Assembly: GCA_051453625.1 (NCBI GenBank)
Contig: JBOZIK010000001.1
Span: 149,788,724-149,852,723 of the forward strand
Source of the DNA: Welwitschia mirabilis
Taxonomy: Eukaryota > Gnetophyta > Gnetopsida > Welwitschiales
Length of the DNA: 64,000 bases
Direction: 5' to 3'
This document shows positions 60,340 through 64,000 of this stretch, one piece after another. The notes beneath the pieces are model-generated. The model saw only the letters and a program-made list of their open reading frames with translations. It did no database searches and was not told the DNA's origin. Each line of letters starts with the position of its first letter. Position 1 is the stretch's first letter. A program made the translations under genes and the position numbers.

Positions 60340-61470
60340 TTCTTACTTTATTCGTGACAATAGAATTAGAATAATAATGATTATAAATAAACATCTATAG
60401 TTGTATTACATCATCAAATAGTTTCTTAATTCATTTAATCTTTCTAACATCATGAAGTATGTTATTTGAATAATGAATGCAACAAGGAGTTCAAAATATT
60501 ATTTTATGTGATATCTCATTTATTCTTCTAGCACATTTACAAATATTATCAGAATTTAAAGCACCAGCATCAATTATTACCACTTGTACATTTCCATTTG
60601 AAAAAATTATAAGCCTTCATATGGGTAGAATAATTAATGGATTTTAGAAAAATGATTCAAGAGGAGATCTTATAATATTAATTATTAAAGGAATTTAATG
60701 GATGTTATTCCAACCATCCATGATAATTAAAAACCATCTTGTATTTACATATTGTTTTCTTTCTTCTAAAGGTTTTATAAGAATTTTATAGTTATCATCA
60801 AGAAGCTTATTTTTCTTTTAGGCAAAGTAAGATAAAAGGTACCTAATACACACTTATGGGGTGGGGGGTGGAGCAACAGGGGGATATTAAACAAAATACT
60901 AAAATATAGTAAATGAAATTTTGAATTATTTAATTAAGAATCACTTGCTTTAATAGCACCTCAAGATGCCTTTTTACACAAATATTATTGACAAATTTTA
61001 AATGAAAGGACTTTAGCATAAAACATTTATGCAATTTTTTTTTGATCTTTAGATTTCTGCTAATTTTTTCAATTCAATGTGATTTTTTTAAAACCAAACT
61101 TTGAAGATTGTGTGACTTGAGCATAATTTTGTTTTCTAATACCAACTAAATAAACATTTAGTCTTATACTTACTTTAAAATTTTTAATTATATTTAATCA
61201 TAAAATTGTTATTAAACATTTGAATATGAAAAAGTGCAATAAATTAACCTAGTTTAAATTTTTTTCTAGAGTTTTAAAAAATGATTATATCTTCTCATTT
61301 TATGAGCATTAAATTTACAATTACATATATTACATCTCTATATTTTTGTTTCTTCTTAAAACCTACTAAAATCTAATTGATTAATAAACTATTTAAGAGT
61401 AAAATTACAAACAAAGTTTCCCTTTGCATTGGACTTTAAAATATTAATGGATAAATCTAATTCTTCCTCA
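60340..61470 (-). pseudogene. hAT transposase remnant (BED finger and DUF659 region)
   Basis: On the minus strand a BED-type zinc finger CNICNCKFNAHKMRRYNHF lies at about 61275-61335, with the C..C....H....H spacing kept. Further on come HGWNNIH-type frames (about 60700), NGNVQVVIIDAGALNSD (about 60555-60605) and TPCCIHYSNNILHDVRK (about 60440-60500). These match the NVVQVVTDNASN and WTPCAAHCINL blocks of plant hAT transposases (DUF659 family), except that the catalytic Asp region is altered to IIDAG. The C-terminal dimerisation domain would lie beyond the gypsy C junction at 60325 and was not found. Stops throughout. Confidence 0.8.
60858..60883 (+). other. G-rich tract within the hAT remnant
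   Basis: GGGGTGGGGGGTGG, then GGGGG after a 7-nt spacer. It encodes a Pro-rich linker on the minus strand (hAT) or could form a two-tier G-quadruplex. It is one of only two such G-rich tracts seen in the window. Confidence 0.5.
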
Positions 61471-63544
61471 CCATTAATACAGTCTATAATACAACTGCTT
61501 TCATTCTTTGCTTAGTCACTGAGAGGCTAATCAAGAAGGTAGTTAAGAAATGATGATAGAATTACATGTAATACATAATTAATCATGTATAATATAAATG
61601 TTAATAGATTATGCCTTAATGATTAAAAAAGTATAATAGACAAGTATAAACCATTTATAAATGTGGATATTCATGCTAATTAAAGTATGTAATAATGTTA
61701 TCATTAAGTATTTTATTAGAGAAGATTAAGGAATAGGCCTAGTGCATCATGTTTTTTCTAATAATATTAGGATAAAAAGGCACTATGATTTATTAATTAA
61801 AATAAGATTTACTGGAATGTGTAAGATTCCATTGATATTGTTAAACATTAGTGAAAGTGAAAAATGATTTTAAGTGCATTCTATCAAATATTTTTAAGTA
61901 ACTATTTATAGTTAACAAAGTTAAAGTTGATTATGTTGTTAATTAATAACTATTTAGTATATTAGTTATTATGTGAAATTACTGGGTGGTTGAATTATTA
62001 ATAATAGTTAATTAAGAGAGAATAAAATTTAATAAAAAGTTTTATATTAATTAAAGAATAATAGTGACTAGATAAATGTTATTTATTACATTAAAAAATA
62101 ATTGTAATATCATAAAATAAAGTTATAATGTTTAAATGTATTATATAATTATTATTAGGTGAAACTAATTAATGGAATTAAATGGGATGCATTAATATAA
62201 ATATATTTATATAATCATAATGATGAAAAGGTATAGGTTAGGTATTGATTAGATGGCATATGTTACATGTTAATGTCCAAATGGTAAATAAGATTAAGTG
62301 TAGTTAATTTGATAATAGTTAATGTAACATTTTCTAAGAAAATGTGGGTTATTATGGTAAGGTATCAATTGGCCATGATATAATGTATAGAGTTATTAAA
62401 GTGGCAAAAATTTTGAAATGGTAGCAAATTACTTAGGATGAGGTCACTATGTGTATGAAGAGGTTATCAAAATCGATAAGTGGCAATACTAAAAGCTAAC
62501 CTTTAAAAAAGAAAAAGGGAAAACATTTGAGGATGATGAGATTTAGTTTGACTACTCTGTTAGATAATTCTATTAGATAGCTTCTTCTAAAAATAAATAC
62601 TATTGAGACTCATGAATGGAGGTTACAGGGTGAACTTCTATAAATTTGGTTATGTTGTGAAGAAAGGAAGTGGAAAATTATCTTCAATAGAATTACTTGC
62701 TATGTATTGTGAGTCAGTTTCAAATATCTTTAGAATTATTAAACTTTTATTAAAGGGTTAGTTTAAATCTCATTTTTAACATTTATCATATTCACATAAA
62801 TTTTGACATAAATATTAAGATTTAAAGTTTACAATTACCTTTTTTAATATGTCTAGCTTATATGAAATAGCATAAAATGTGTTACTTATTTAAGATATAA
62901 TTTATAGAACATTGGAGTTATGTGGATAAAATTATAGAAAAACCTTACGTATTCTTATTTAAATAAGATAAATAGCATAGAATAATATGCATATTATTTA
63001 ACCTAAAAACAATCATAACAAACTTAGAAAATTCAAAAAGCTATCATGAATAACATATAATAAGATCACCCATTAGAAAACCTTATAATGTTAAGAAATT
63101 TTCATAGGAAAAAATTTTATATTTAGATTACAAATACATGGTAGAATATACATATATGAGAATAATGTGAAATAATATTAAGTAACATGAAATGAATAAT
63201 TATATGACTCCTCAACTCTTAATCTATCTTACATATAGATATAATAAATAAAGGTAGGAAATATGTGGAAACTTATAATAAAATTGATATTATATTCATG
63301 AGTGATTCCTTTTTATTGGTTTTTACTTTAAAAGCTTGTTTTAATGAATGTGTTATTAATAGCACATTATCAACGAGACATGGTCAAGTTGAATAAAATT
63401 TAGTAAATACAAGAAGTATAAAATATGCACTTTAAAAATTATAAAGGATTAAGACTGGTATTTTAAGTAAATGGGAAATATCTTACTAGGCAAAATTATG
63501 TATAGAAGTAGATATTAATGGATAAGGATTAAATGAAGTTGATA
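61471..63544. other. Unassigned AT-rich stretch
   Basis: No motif on either strand. Local runs such as AATTAATTAA variants at 61560-62200 give the look of non-coding transposon or matrix-attachment-like sequence, with no firm assignment. Confidence 0.3.
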
Positions 63545-64000
63545 GAAATATAAAACAGTAAAATGAAGGATGCTCAGGACTTGTAGGGAAATTGTGGTCA
63601 AGAACTATCATGAGGGGATGTGTGGCCTCATCTCTTTGTACTTAGACTTCCTCTATGATGTCAGCTTTCACAACATGCTCAACATGTAGGACATGATTAC
63701 ACATCTCTGTCAATTGCTCCTCGCTATTTTAGAATCTTCTCTGAACTATAGATATCCTCTAATGTATCTTAGTAAATCCTCCATCTATAGCCTTTTTAAT
63801 GCCCTATGTTATGTCTACCAAGAAAACCTATATATTCTCAAGGGTCATACCAATCACATGTTTCTATACCTAAGGTTTCTTTGCATCTCTTGAAACCTGT
63901 ATGTCCATGTCTTGTAGGTAATGAGCTAATGTTTGAAGATGTGTAAGCTACTACTCACCCATAGCCTTAAGTATACCAAGGGATTTAAAAATCACTGAGA
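63545..64000 (-). other. Less AT-rich block with a possible broken reading frame
   Basis: Composition changes sharply to more balanced bases. On the minus strand a frame over about 63590-63830 reads KAIDGGFTKIH, then ISIVQRRF, then NSEEQLTEMCNHVLHVEHVV and KADIIEEV, interrupted by three stops, two of them TAG or TAA. It looks like a helical or coiled-coil protein fragment but I do not recognise the family. The plus-strand 66-codon frame at 63693 is probably its shadow. It continues off the right edge. Confidence 0.3.

Noticed and set aside
1-64000. tRNA, rRNA, riboswitch and bacterial-type operon signals
   Set aside because: None seen; TGGTATCA-type matches are retrotransposon primer sites, not tRNA genes.

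Overview
The window looks like nuclear DNA of a higher plant, most likely a repeat-rich, heavily methylated (pericentromere-like) region. It is very AT-rich and poor in CpG, and no open reading frame resembles an intact host gene. Every recognisable protein remnant belongs to a plant transposable-element superfamily: Ty3/gypsy chromovirus, Athila-like Ty3/gypsy, Ty1/copia, CACTA (TNP2) and hAT. The species cannot be fixed from the sequence. No rRNA, tRNA, CRISPR or host gene was found. All transposon genes are broken by stops and frameshifts, and many stops fall where the family normally has Gln (CAA/CAG to TAA/TAG), as expected of long-term loss of methylated cytosine.

Layout. 1-1170: minus-strand leader and LTR part of an LTR element running off the left edge, related to element A. 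1171-6890: mostly unassigned, with two short dispersed repeats. 6895-8463: copia-type LTR, primer site and possible gag. 8464-10623: a chromovirus-type LTR with TATA box and internal minisatellite. 11407-12392: another possible LTR. 12393-21160: element A, an LTR element with 1.27-kb LTRs, a charged gag-like region and no detectable pol. 22636-24110: copia reverse transcriptase/RNase H, followed by the start of its 3' LTR.

24236-35093 is gypsy B, a complete minus-strand chromovirus with 2.6-kb LTRs, tRNA-iMet primer site, polypurine tract and a perfect 5-bp target duplication (GAAGC). It sits inside the copia 3' LTR, whose remainder is at 35094-35516. Gypsy B is itself interrupted in its RT by a 1,318-bp solo LTR (29330-30647) with its own perfect target duplication (TATTC). 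This is a dated three-level nest: copia, then gypsy B, then a third element reduced to a solo LTR.

36950-about 41000: Athila-like gypsy pol on the minus strand. 42626-45779: a CACTA TNP2 transposase pseudogene (plus strand) with recognisable introns and a DUF4216 exon; a CACTA-like subterminal repeat array is at 49430-49725. 50429-60325: gypsy C, a plus-strand chromovirus with gag, RT, RNase H, integrase, chromodomain and a 3.57-kb 3' LTR; most of its 5' LTR is missing at a 703-N gap. 60340-61470: a minus-strand hAT transposase remnant abutting gypsy C. 61471-64000 is unassigned.

Several N gaps are informative. Two 100-N gaps (9284-9383, 22934-23033) are flanked by identical 15-bp and 32-bp sequences and look like unmerged contig overlaps; in the second the reverse-transcriptase reading frame shows that the repeat is false.
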